A stretch of DNA of 64,000 nucleotides, from NCBI GenBank assembly GCA_026636295.1, contig CP089457.1:124001-188000 (forward strand). The letters run 5' to 3'. The notes under the pieces are model-generated. The model was not told the origin of the DNA, ran no database searches, and saw only the letters and a list, made by a program, of their open reading frames with translations. Source of the stretch: Medakamo hakoo. Its lineage: Eukaryota > Chlorophyta > Trebouxiophyceae > Coccomyxaceae. Shown piece after piece: positions 38,535 to 48,313 of the stretch (position 1 is its first letter; every line of letters begins with the position of its first letter). A program made the position numbers and the translations under genes.

Positions 38535-41207
38535 ATGGACAGCAGCATGGTCGCCCTGGCGACCGCCCCGTGCTCGGCCTCCCCGCCCGCCGGCCCGCAG
38601 CTGTCCGCGTTCCTCGCCGACTTGCGCGTGTCGGACTTGCGAGCGATTCTCAGGGCGGCCAGCGCGGCGGCGGGCACCTCGTCCCTCAAGAAAGCTCAGC
38701 TGGTCGACCGGGTTGCCGGCCTCATCGACGTGCGGCAGCAGCACCCGGGCCACGTCCGTGAAGGGACAGGTGAGAGTCGGGCGGCAACAAAACCGATGCA
38801 CTCCGTCGCCTCCCCTCATCCCTCAACCCGGCCCCACGGCCCCACTCACTCCCATCTCCACGCACGCACACACTCCCCCCCAGCGCGCTTGATCCATGCC
38901 GCGCACGCGATGAGAACGGAGGGAGCCGATCCTTACAACGGCGTTGCCTCGGCGATTTTGACGGCCGCCGGTGGCGGCGGGTCTGGCAGCGGCTCCGGCG
39001 GTGGGGCTGGCGCGGCGGCGGCCACCCCGCCCGGGCTGGCACGCGCGCACGCGCCCGCCGGCCCTGGCCCTGGCCCGCCCTCGGCCGCCGCACGCACGCC
39101 GCCCAGCGGTGCGCCCGCCCCGCCGGCGTCTGCGCGCCCTCACCCGAGCGTGGCTGCGTCTGCCGCGGCCGCGGCGCGTGCGGCCGGCGGCGACGCGGCC
39201 ACCACCACAGCCCGCACCACCATCCGCTGCATCTGCGGCCTCTCCGCCGACCGCGGCGCCATGGTCCAGTGCGGCGGCGCCGGCTGCGGCGTCTGGCAGC
39301 ACGCCGCGTGCGTGGCGCCGCACGGCGTCCAGGGCACGCACCTGTGCGAGCTCTGCCGCCTCCAGGACGCCGACCCGTTTTCTGTGCCGGCCAGTCCGGC
39401 CGACCTGCCCGGCCTCGCCTCCTGTTCCGGCCCGGAAGTCGTCCGCCTGGACGCCCGCGGCGCGCCCGCCCTCCTGCCGCCCGGCGCCGACCCCGGCAGC
39501 ATGCTCATCACCGCCGACCGCACGTTTTCGATCTCGCCGCCCGCCCTGGCCGCGCTGCGAGCCGCAACCGCCGACAGCGGCCCGCGCCTCCAGTTGGCCG
39601 TCTTGGGCGTGGGCGACGGCCCTGCCTGGCCAGGAGCAGCCGTCGGCGGCTACGGCGGCGGCCCGGGGCCGGGGGGCGGCGGCGCGCCCGGCCGGGTGAT
39701 GTGGCCGCGCTTCGTCGACGTGCGCGTCAACAACGCGGCCGTCCCGCCCCCCGTCCGCCGCCAGCCGCACGAACCGCTGGGCTCCCGCGGCCGCGACCCG
39801 GCCGTGGACGTCCCGGCCGACCGCCTGCGCGCGGGCGCCAACCGGCTGTACGTCGGCGCCATCGAACCGCCGCGCCGCGGGTTTGTGCTCGTCGCGCGCC
39901 TGGCCGTGCGCGTGTCCCTGGACGCGCTGCGGTCGTCCCCGCCGCCGGACGAGGGCCTGGCCGCGTCCGTCGACCGGGTGTGCGCGGCCGTGGCCGGCGA
40001 CGACCCGGACCTCGTCGTCGACTCCGCCACCGTCTCCCTGCGCTGCCCGCTCTCCGGCGCCCGCCTGGCCACGCCCGTCCGGCTGGGCGGGCCGGGGGGC
40101 GGCCTGGTCGCCTTCGACTACGGCTCCTACCTGGACCTGGCGGCCCGCTCCCGGCGCTGGGTGTGCCCGCACTCCATGCGGCCCGCCCCGCTGCGCCTGC
40201 TGGTCCGGGATTCGTACCTGACGGCCGTCCTGGCGTCCCTGGCGTCCCGCCCGGGCGTGACGGACATCGAGGTCCGCCGCGACGGCCGCTGGCGGCCCGC
40301 CGGGTGCGAGGCGGACGAACCCTGGCAGTCTGTGCTGGACGAAGGCGCCGCGCAGCCAGCGGCTGCGAACGGTGGCAGCCGGAAACGCAGCGCGGCGGAC
40401 GCCGGCGGCGAGGCCGGCGCCGGCGCCACGCCGGCCGGCCCACCGCCCGGCCCGCCCGTCAAGGTCGAGGCCGGTCCGCCGCCGCCCGCGGCCGTCCCAC
40501 CCCCACCCGCCGGCGAAGACGTCGTCATCGTCCTGTCATCCGACTCGGAATCGGAGGAAGACGTGCCGCTGGCGGCGCGGGCGGCCGCGCGCGCCGCGCC
40601 CACCCCGCGCCGCGGCGACGCGCCGCCCCGCCCCCCGACCTCGGTCACGGCCGTCCCGCTCGTCCCCGTCCCGCCGGCCCCGCCCGCCCCGCCCATCCGC
40701 GTCGCCCTCCCCCCGCGCGCTCGCCCATCCATCGACGCCGCCGCCGCCGCCGCCGCCGCGGCCGCCGAGCACCGCGCGCGCGAGGGCGCCGCCACCCAGC
40801 GCCTGCTGGCGTCGTTCATTTCCGCCTTCGTCCTGGACTCCCCGCCGCCGCGCGGGGACGCCGTCGCGGCGGCGGCGGCGGACCTGGTCGCGGCGGGGCA
40901 CGCGCCCGACCGGGCGGCGGCCATGGCCGGGCGGGCGTACGATGCGGCGGCGGACCAGCTGCGGGCCGGCAGTGGGAGCGGCGCGTCGCGGCCGTCGCAG
41001 CCGTCGCAGCAACAGCAGCAGCCCGCCGCTGCCGGCCCGGGCGAGACGCCGCCGGCGGAGCGTGCTGCGGCTGCCGCCGCCGCTGCGGCCGCCCGGGCGA
41101 CGCTGGCCGCTGACCCGGCCGCCCTGGCCCGCGTCGTGGCGATGGCTACCAACGCGGCGGCCGTGCGGGCGGGGCTGCATGGTGGGAGTGGGGGGAGTGG
41201 GGTGTGA
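38535..41207 (+). CDS. SIZ1: SIZ1-type SUMO ligase homolog with degenerate SP-RING
   Basis: Exons 38535-38769 and 38884-41207 (phase 1), 852 aa. In order: a SAP domain (about 20-66), a PHD finger from residue 194 (CICGLSADRGAMVQCGG through CVAPHGVQGTHLCELCR), a PINIT domain (about 265-415, WPRFVDVRVNN), an SP-RING-like region (466-520) and a SUMO-interaction motif near 625 (VVIVLSSDSESEE). SAP-PHD-PINIT-SP-RING-SIM is the plant SIZ1 order. The SP-RING keeps LRCPLSGARL and WVCP, but the C-x-H-x(2)-C block is replaced by GGGLVA and CPxC has become CPHS, so the zinc site should be lost. The C-terminus is Ala/Pro-rich and disordered. Confidence 0.85.
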   Translation: MDSSMVALATAPCSASPPAGPQLSAFLADLRVSDLRAILRAASAAAGTSSLKKAQLVDRVAGLIDVRQQHPGHVREGTGESRAATKPMHSVASPHPSTRPHGPTHSHLHARTHSPPARLIHAAHAMRTEGADPYNGVASAILTAAGGGGSGSGSGGGAGAAAATPPGLARAHAPAGPGPGPPSAAARTPPSGAPAPPASARPHPSVAASAAAAARAAGGDAATTTARTTIRCICGLSADRGAMVQCGGAGCGVWQHAACVAPHGVQGTHLCELCRLQDADPFSVPASPADLPGLASCSGPEVVRLDARGAPALLPPGADPGSMLITADRTFSISPPALAALRAATADSGPRLQLAVLGVGDGPAWPGAAVGGYGGGPGPGGGGAPGRVMWPRFVDVRVNNAAVPPPVRRQPHEPLGSRGRDPAVDVPADRLRAGANRLYVGAIEPPRRGFVLVARLAVRVSLDALRSSPPPDEGLAASVDRVCAAVAGDDPDLVVDSATVSLRCPLSGARLATPVRLGGPGGGLVAFDYGSYLDLAARSRRWVCPHSMRPAPLRLLVRDSYLTAVLASLASRPGVTDIEVRRDGRWRPAGCEADEPWQSVLDEGAAQPAAANGGSRKRSAADAGGEAGAGATPAGPPPGPPVKVEAGPPPPAAVPPPPAGEDVVIVLSSDSESEEDVPLAARAAARAAPTPRRGDAPPRPPTSVTAVPLVPVPPAPPAPPIRVALPPRARPSIDAAAAAAAAAAEHRAREGAATQRLLASFISAFVLDSPPPRGDAVAAAAADLVAAGHAPDRAAAMAGRAYDAAADQLRAGSGSGASRPSQPSQQQQQPAAAGPGETPPAERAAAAAAAAAARATLAADPAALARVVAMATNAAAVRAGLHGGSGGSGV

Positions 41208-41402
41208 GGGGGGTGTGAGGAGAGCCCCCCCTGCCGCACTGTTTTGTACGCTTCCCTTTTTATTTTTGTAGGACAAGAACGAGTCTAGCGCGCTCTGTGC
41301 GCGTGTGTCTGTGTGCATGAGTGTGTGTGTGTGTGGAAACAAACAAAAAGGGGGGACACATACGCAACACACGCACCCTCCACCCCCCTCTCTCCAATGC
41401 TC

Positions 41403-42506
41403 TCATGCACCAACCCCACCCCCACCCGCCGGCGGGCGCCCGGCCCACGCCGCGGCAGCCGCCGCCACCGCGTCCAGCGCCCCTCCACGCCCCAGGGCCT
41501 CGTACTTCGCGGCAGCACGGGCCGCGTCACCGCGCCGGGCGGCCAGGTCCGCGTCCAGCCCCACTTGCGCCGCCTCCAGCTCCGCCGTCGCGGCCGCCAG
41601 CCGGCCGGCTTCGGCCCGTTTGGCCGCGACGCGCGCCGCCCGCGCCCGGGCCGCCGGCGCGGCCGCCTGCCCGCCGTCCTCGCCCCGCGGCGGCGGCGCC
41701 GACGCCGCCGCTTCAGCCGCGGCCAGGCGGTCCACCAGCCCGGCCTCCTGGCAAATCTCCTCAAACTCGGCCTGGGTGGTGGTGGTGAGTTGTGGTGGTG
41801 AGTGTGTGTGTGTGGTGGTGGTGGTGGTGGTGGTGGTGGTGGTGGTGGTGGTGGTGGTGGTGGTGGGGGGGGGGAGGGGGTTGTTTGTGTGGTGCGTGCA
41901 GGCGACGGCGAGCATGCCGCCGTCGCCTCGCCTGGCTCACAGACGCGTCCGGAGCTAGGTAAGGTGTGCGCGCCGGCGGCGACAGCAGCGCGACGCGGGC
42001 GCGGCCTCCTCCCCTGCCCCCTCTCGGCATGGATGTCGAAAGGTCACGGCGCGCGCGGCGCGCGCCTCCCCACGCCACACCCAACTCTCTTACCTCCGCG
42101 TGCGCCCGGGCCGAGTGCAAGACCTGGCGGTACAGGTCAAACAGGGCGACGCACAGCTCGTCCGTGAAGGCGGGGAAGCAGCGCCGGAAGTCCTGGGAGG
42201 GCGGGCGGAATTTTTTTTTCGTGAGCGAAAGACACGCATGCGCCGCCGTCGAATGTGCTGTGCGGGGTTTTGTTTTCGTGCGCGCCACGCACGCCCTACC
42301 CCTTGTCCCACCCTCCACACCCATACCTCAAAGTCCGTGCCGGCGAGTGCACCCTTGAGCGCAGCAGCCAGCGCCGTCCGCAACGCCGTCATGCGCGCCA
42401 GGGCGGCCGCTTCGGCGGCCACGTCGGCCGTCGTCGCGTCCGCGGGAGGAGGGGGGCCGGGCGCCGGCTGCGGCGCCGGCGCGGGCGAGGGCGCGACGTC
42501 GGCCAT
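41403..42506 (-). CDS. NNF1: NNF1/PMF1-like kinetochore (MIS12 complex) protein
   Basis: Exons 42327-42506, 42094-42192 and 41403-41771; all phase 0, 215 aa. A Pro/Ala-rich start precedes a helix ending LKGALAGTDFE. The core is DFRRCFPAFTDELCVALFDL, then YRQVLHSARAHAE, then AEFEEICQEAGLVDRLAAAE, which follows the NNF1/PMF1 pattern of F-x(2)-CFP, a helix with LY-x-Q-[VL], and the EFEEI-x(2)-E-x(2)-[LV]-x(3)-L segment. The rest is coiled coil. NNF1 is one of four MIS12-complex subunits linking centromeric chromatin to the microtubule-binding NDC80 complex. Divergence in this family is high, so the call rests on the central 60 residues. Confidence 0.7.
41813..41865 (+). repeat. (GGT)n microsatellite in intron
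   Basis: About 17 GGT units in intron 2 of the NNF1-like gene; on the transcribed strand it reads ACC repeats and lies 42 nt from the acceptor. Confidence 0.9.
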
Positions 42507-42711
42507 GGTGTGCACTGTTGTAGGTGCTGTGTGTGTGCGTGCGTGTGTGTGTGTGTGTGGGGGGGGGGGCCGTTGCCTGAGCACGGCGACGGAGCACGAA
42601 AAAAGCAACTCTGCCTGCTCGCGCGCGGCGTTTCGTCTTACTCTATTGTTTTTTCGTCGCGGACGAAACAACAGGGCCGCCGCGTTCGGCCTGCGAGGCA
42701 CGCGCCACACG

Positions 42712-44184
42712 ATGGCCCTGCCGCAAGCGGCCGACCTGCCGCCCCCAGCCACGGCCGTGGTAGCCCTGGAAGACGCGGTGTGCTGCTGCTTGCCGCCGCC
42801 GTCGTGCGCGCCGCACACGCCGACGCCGTCCGCTCCCACCACCACCCGCCGCACCGCTGCGCCGTCCTCCAACAGCCCCCGCCTGCTGCCACCCGCCGCC
42901 GAAGCCGCCCTGGCCTCCTTGGGCTACTCCGCGACCTCCTTACTGTACCGAGAAGCCAGCTTAGCCGTCGTGGCGGCGGCCGCGGCGTTGGGCGTCGTTT
43001 TAGACGAGCCCAGCCCGGCGCGCCTGCTCCAGCCGCCGCCCGCTGCGGCCGCCGCCAAGCCGTCCGGCCTGGGCCCGCCCGGCGGGCCACCACCAGGAAA
43101 TGCGTCTGCTCTCCTGCTTGCTCGCCTGGCGTCGGCGGCAGCGGCGAGCACCGCGCCCTGCCCGGCGGGCGTTGCCGAAGCGGCGGGCGCGCTCGCGGCC
43201 TCTGCTGCGTCCGCCGCCGCCCGCCCGCCACCCCCACGCGCCTGGGCCGACCTGTTTCTCATCAGCAGGCCGGCGCTGGTATCAGCTCTAGCAGCCCTGA
43301 CAGGCGCGTTGGCCGCCCGCCCGCCCGGCGTCAGCGTCGCGACCGCCGCATCCACAGCACCCGCCCGCCCAGACGCGGCCGCCCTCCCGTCCGCCGCCGC
43401 GCTCGATGCGCGCGTCTTGCGCTCCGCTGTCGCCTGTTTAGATGCCTGGCTGTCACACACCGGCCACCCGGCCGCCTGGGAGGCGCGGGCGTGGCTGCCG
43501 GCCGCGGCGGCGGCGATGAAAAAACCCGCCGCTGCCGCTCGTCCGCCGCCAGCCTGCCGCCTGGCCCGCGCGCTCGGCGCGCCGCCGGACCCTCTCTCCC
43601 CAGGGTCGCCCTGGTTTGGTGAAGTACCGGGGCATCAGCGCGCTGGCGCCGTGCCCATCCACCTAGCCGCGGCAGCCCGGGCGGTGGCGGCGGGTGGGGG
43701 GGGCGAGCCGCGGGCGGTCGTGGCGTCGCGGCCGGACGCCCTGCACGCGTCGCTCGTCGTGCTGCTGCGCGGAGGCGGACGCGACGCGTGCGCTGGAGCA
43801 GCCCTCGCGTCCGCTGCCCTGGCGCCGGACGGCGGTGGCGACGCGGCGGGCTTGGCGGCCGCCCTGGCGCGCGCCGGCGCGTCCTTCCGTGCCACCCCCT
43901 CCACCCTCGCCTGGGCGGCGTCCCCGCTCCCGCCGTCGCTCTCCGCTGCTCCGAGCCTGTGGTGGGTGAGCCGCGTCGCCCTGCCCCTGGCGGCCGTGGA
44001 GGTTCGGTGGGACGGCGCCAGGGACGAGGCCGTGCGCCTGCTTGCACTCGTAGGCGGCGGTGGCGGCGGCGGCGACGCGGCCCGCCTCGCACCGGCCCGG
44101 CGGGTGGTCCTGGCGTGGCTGGGCGCGCGTGGGGAGGGCGACGTCGGGCGCGACCTGGTGGAGGAGTGGGGCCGCAGCGTGTAG
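42712..44184 (+). CDS. Hypothetical Ala-rich protein
   Basis: Single exon, 490 aa. I recognise no domain. It starts MALPQAADLPPPATAVVALE. A short Cys patch (CCCLPPPSC, about 23-31) and Pro/Ser/Thr-rich linkers are followed by Ala/Leu-rich helices. More ordered stretches are GYSATSLLYREASLAVVAAA, AWADLFLISRPALVSALAAL, RSAVACLDAWLSHTGHPAAW and WWVSRVALPLAAVEVRWDGA. Alternating helical segments suggest an alpha-solenoid-like fold. There is no signal peptide or clear TM helix. Codon use matches its neighbours and the frame is uninterrupted, so I believe it is a gene. Divergent from the NNF1-like gene (205 nt). Confidence 0.6.
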   Translation: MALPQAADLPPPATAVVALEDAVCCCLPPPSCAPHTPTPSAPTTTRRTAAPSSNSPRLLPPAAEAALASLGYSATSLLYREASLAVVAAAAALGVVLDEPSPARLLQPPPAAAAAKPSGLGPPGGPPPGNASALLLARLASAAAASTAPCPAGVAEAAGALAASAASAAARPPPPRAWADLFLISRPALVSALAALTGALAARPPGVSVATAASTAPARPDAAALPSAAALDARVLRSAVACLDAWLSHTGHPAAWEARAWLPAAAAAMKKPAAAARPPPACRLARALGAPPDPLSPGSPWFGEVPGHQRAGAVPIHLAAAARAVAAGGGGEPRAVVASRPDALHASLVVLLRGGGRDACAGAALASAALAPDGGGDAAGLAAALARAGASFRATPSTLAWAASPLPPSLSAAPSLWWVSRVALPLAAVEVRWDGARDEAVRLLALVGGGGGGGDAARLAPARRVVLAWLGARGEGDVGRDLVEEWGRSV

Positions 44185-44374
44185 AATGAAAAAAAAGACA
44201 GGAGACCGCAGGCGACCGCAGGCGGAGGGAAGGAGGGAGCAGGTGGGTGGGGGGGCGCCCCTCGCACCCCACAAGCAAAAACGCAGCGCGCGGCGTGTGA
44301 GGAGGGGAGCGAAACACTCGCGCACACGCACGCGCCGGCGGCCACACACCCGCGCACAACACTCACCACACGTC

Positions 44375-46530
44375 ATGGGCCAGGGCCAGTCCGCGGGCGG
44401 CTTCCCGGGCGGCCCCGGCGGCGGCGGCGACAAGAAGGAGGTGAGCCGGAGCGCGCAGGTGTTTTTTTTTTTCAATGCTCGAGCGGAGACGCGGCGCACG
44501 CGCGGGCTGAGAGGCGGCCTCGCCCTCCCCGCCCCTTCAGGGCGGCCGTGCGCGTGCCGCCACTCCGCTCGCGATGGGCGTGGCCGAGCGAGGCATGGGC
44601 GACTCACCGCAACGCAAAAAACACACCCCCCCCGCTCCGAGTCCATCGCGCCGCGCTGTCGAAAATAAGAACAGCATGGCCCCTTGCGCGCGCCCCTCGC
44701 CCCGCCCCCCCTCACGCCCACCACCCACTTCACACACGCACACACACCCCTCACAGGAAAAGAAGAAAAAGTGGGAGCCCCCGGCCCCGCCCCCACGCGT
44801 CGGCCGCAAACAGCGGCGCCGCGACGCGGCCGCGGGCGCGGGCGGCCGCCTGCCGCCCATCACGCCCGCCGCCCGGTGCCGCTTGCGCAAGCTGAAGCTG
44901 GAGCGGGTCAAGGTGAGGAGGCAGGGGTGCGTGGGGCGGGCGTGGGCGCGTGCCGGGCGCGTCGACGCGTCCTCCCTCGGCGTGCGCGCACACACGCGCA
45001 CTCGCCCACCTGCAGGGCCCCCCCGCGCCTCCATGGGCTGCTCGGGCGGGCGTGCCTCCCCCAGGCTCGGCGCGCCACGCCACGCCGGTGGGGGTGCGCC
45101 GCTGGCGGGGCGCCCTGTCCTTTGAACGAGCTGGCCGCGGGGGCGGAAGCCCGCGGGGGGGCGAAGGCCGCGCGGCTGCGGCGCCTCCCCCTGTGCCTCT
45201 CCATCCATCCATCCCATCCATCCCATCCATCCATCCCCCCCCCCCCCCCCCACCCCACCCCCCCCTTCCCTTTCCCAGGACTGGCTCCTCATGGAAGAGG
45301 AGTTTGTGCGGTCGCAGGAAACCTCCCGCCCGCGCGAAGCCCGGGCCGCGGAGGACGCCGCCCGCCTGGACGACTTGCGCGGCTCCCCCCTGTCCGTCGG
45401 CACGCTGGAGGAGATCGTGGATGAGGGCCACGCCATCGTGTCGTCGTCCGTCGGCCCGGAATACTACGTCTCCATCCTGTCCTTCGTGGACCGGGCGGCC
45501 CTGGAGCCGGGGTGCACCGTCCTGCTGCACGCCAAGGCCCTGGCCGTCGTCGGCGTCCTGGCCGACGACGCCGACCCGATGGTGTCCGTGATGAAGGTGG
45601 ACAAGGCGCCCCTGGAGTCGTACGCGGACGTGGGCGGGCTGGAGGCCCAGGTCCAGGAGATCAAGGAGGCGGTGGAGCTGCCGCTGACGCACCCGGAGCT
45701 GTACGAGGACGTCGGCATCAAGCCGCCCAAGGGCGTCATCCTGTACGGCGAGCCGGGGACGGGCAAGACGCTGCTGGCCAAGGCGGTCGCGCACTCAACG
45801 AGTGCGACGTTCCTGCGCGTCGTCGGGTCGGAGCTCATCCAGAAGTACCTGGGCGACGGCCCCAAGCTGGTGCGCGAGCTGTTCAAGGCCGCCGACGAGC
45901 TGGCGCCGTCCATCGTCTTCATCGACGAGGTGGACGCCATCGGGACGAAGCGGTACGACTCCCAGAGCGGCGGCGAGCGCGAAATCCAGCGCACGATGCT
46001 GGAACTGCTCAACCAGATGGACGGCTTCGACGCCATGGGCGACGTCAAGGTCATCATGGCGACCAACCGCATCGACTCCCTGGACCCGGCGCTGATCCGG
46101 CCGGGCCGCATCGACCGCAAGGTAATGAAAGGGGCGCGCACACAGAGGGGGGAGGGGTGGGGGGTGCGATGGTGGGGCGCGTGCCGAAAAAACAGACACA
46201 GCCCCCCCTCACGCCGCCGCCCACCCACCCACACCCACCTCCCCCACGACAACGCAGATCGAGTTCCCCCTGCCGGACGCCAAGACAAAGCGCCGCATCT
46301 TCTCCATCCACACCTCCAAAATGACGCTGGCGGACGACGTCAACCTGGAGGAGTTCGTCATGGCCAAGGACGACCTGTCGGGCGCGGACGTGAAGGCCGT
46401 GTGCACGGAGGCGGGGCTGCTGGCCCTGCGCGAGCGGCGCATGCGCGTGACGCAGTCCGACTTCAAGAAGGCCAAGGAAAAGGTGCTGTACCGCAAGAGC
46501 GCGGGCGTGCCGGAGGGGCTGTACCTGTGA
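44375..46530 (+). CDS. RPT2: 26S proteasome regulatory ATPase RPT2
   Basis: Exons 44375-44440, 44757-44912, 45279-46121 and 46258-46530; all phase 0, 445 aa (human PSMC1 440). MGQGQS gives the conserved N-myristoylation site. [20 protein letters not shown] leads to the coiled coil and OB domain ([20 protein letters not shown]). The AAA module has Walker A GEPGTGKT, Walker [15 protein letters not shown], the second region LLNQMDGFD and sensor [17 protein letters not shown]. The chain ends in GLYL, close to the HbYLX/LYL tail of RPT2. It is one of six ATPases that unfold substrates for the 20S core and controls gate opening. Confidence 0.95.
45197..45256 (+). repeat. CATCC repeats and C-run in RPT2 intron
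   Basis: Intron 2 of RPT2 carries CCATC/CATCC units followed by a run of about 15 C, near the acceptor. Confidence 0.75.
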
Positions 46531-46560
46531 GAGGGGAGAGACGACGACGGGCAGAAGAGA

Positions 46561-46623
<63 letters not shown>

Positions 46624-46955
46624 TGGGGTGGGGTGGGAGCGAGAGTGCCTGTGTGTGTGTGTATGTGGGAGAGGGAGAGAGAGAGAGAGAGAGAATGCAA
46701 GAGAGAGGCCCTTCCCCCCAGCTTACCCATTCACGGGCGCGCAGAGCTCTCGAGAGCCTCGTGTTCGGGAGAGAGAGAGAGAGAGAGAGAAAAAAGGCAG
46801 ACGCGAGGCTGGGACGGGTGTGCACCCCATCCACCCCCCGCCCGGTCCATCCATCCATCCAGGCGTCGAGGAGAGCAGTGGGGCCGGACAAGAAAAGCGC
46901 ACACGGGAGCCGGCGCCTGAAACACGCGGCCCGAGAGCTCTACCTACTTTTTTTT
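46531..46955. other. Convergent intergenic region with GA microsatellites
   Basis: 425 nt between the RPT2 stop and the stop of the unknown two-TM gene. Three GA tracts dominate it (46563-46621, 46675-46694, 46769-46790), plus CCATCCATCC and a 10-nt T-run at 46948-46957. No gene is supported. Confidence 0.6.
46563..46621 (+). repeat. (GA)n microsatellite
   Basis: About 29 GA units just downstream of the RPT2 stop, with shorter GA tracts at 46675-46694 and 46769-46790. All are purine-rich in the RPT2 transcript direction. Confidence 0.9.
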
Positions 46956-48137
46956 TTACACCCACGCCTCCTCCCTGCGCGGCCGCGCGTCGGACGGCTT
47001 GGGCGGCTTCGCGCTCGAAAACGAGTCTTGCCCACAGCACGCCGCGCACGGCGCAAACAGCGCGCCAAAGGACAGGAACGCGTCGTACCCGGCCCGGCCC
47101 CTCTCCTCTTCAAAGCCGTCGCAGTCGATGGGAATGTCGGGGGACGAGGCGTACAGGTCGTCCAGGCGGGATTCCAGCGACGCGGCCGCCGCTTCCAGGC
47201 CCGCCGCCGCGCCGGCGAGGTGGGCGGCACTGACCTCGCTGCCGCTGGAAGCGGCGGCCGCCGCCTGGGCCGTGGCCTTGGCCTTCTTCCGCACTCTGGC
47301 ATACGCGTCCCGCGCGTTTTTGTAGTAGGTCGCGCGCACGGCCGGCGCCCACAGGCGCAGCCAGGCCGTGACGATGCCGCCGGTGAGGCCGGCGACGGTG
47401 ATGGCGACGTTCTGTGTTTTTGAGAGAGGGTTTTATGGCGTATTTTATTTTGTATTTATTTATATTTATATTTTTATTTTAGTGAACGCAGGGGGCTGGG
47501 CGGGTCTGCGGGGCGCCCTCGGAAGGAAGCGCACCCAGGCGAGCGAAACAGGCCCTCCCACACACACACCCCCACTCACCACGCGCGGGTCATCGCGCAG
47601 CACAGACAGCTGCGACGCGCCGCCCAGCCCGGCCGTCCACGTGCTCAGGAACGCCAGCATGGACAGCAGGGCCGCCCAGCCTTCCAGCCCGACCGCAAAG
47701 AAATCGTGCTCGCGTTCAAAGGTCTTGGCCGTGGCGCGCACCCGTTCCAGCGACGCGAGCGCCGACGCGTGGCGGGCGGCCGCGTCGCGGAGCGCCGCGT
47801 CGGCCGCGGGGCCGCCGCCCGTGAAGTCCGCGACCGTGGGGTCGGTCCCATCCTCGCCGCCGGCGCGTGGGCTGAGTGCGGCGCTGGTGCTGGGCTCCCG
47901 GCTGAAGGGCAAGGGCGGCGCGGCGGACGCGACGCGGTGGAGGGGCGGCGCCTGGGGTGGGGGCGGCGCAGGTTGGGCCGCGCCAGCACCCGCGGACGGG
48001 GCGGGCGACGAGGCGCGTCCGGGTCCACCACCTCCCGCAGCTCCCACCGCGTCCGGCCCAGTGGGCGTGGTCGGCTGGGAGGAGGCGTCCCGCGCCGCGA
48101 AGGGCGTGGGCAGTTGAGGCCTGCCGTCGCCGGCCAT
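46956..48137 (-). CDS. Two-TM protein with coiled coil, unknown (SLATT-like layout)
   Basis: Exons 47580-48137 and 46956-47411 (phase 0, donor GTGAGT), 337 aa. A disordered Pro/Ser/Gly N-terminus (1-110) is followed by a helix (about 115-150), then two TM helices ([20 protein letters not shown] and [20 protein letters not shown]) and a long helical segment starting [20 protein letters not shown]. The C-terminus contains [19 protein letters not shown]. Helix, two close TM helices, then helix recalls SLATT/DUF4231-type membrane proteins, but the similarity is in layout only. Its intron contains an unusual AT-only block. Divergent from BIN4 (176 nt). Confidence 0.6.
47430..47482 (-). other. AT-rich island in intron
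   Basis: About 50 nt of almost pure A/T with TATTTATTTATATTTATATT-like sequence inside the intron 47412-47579, in a window that is otherwise strongly GC-rich. On the gene's strand it reads A-rich. Confidence 0.85.
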
Positions 48138-48313
48138 GACGGCTCCTTGTTGAGTGACAAAACGAAAAATGAGAGAGGATGCATGCGTCGAGCGAGCGTG
48201 CACAGGGACCCATTGAAAAAACAAAACAAAACAGGGGAGTGCAGCGCGGGCGGTGGACCTGCCCACAAATCAGCTGTGCGACAAGCCCTCCCGTGTCTCT
48301 CACACACCCACTC

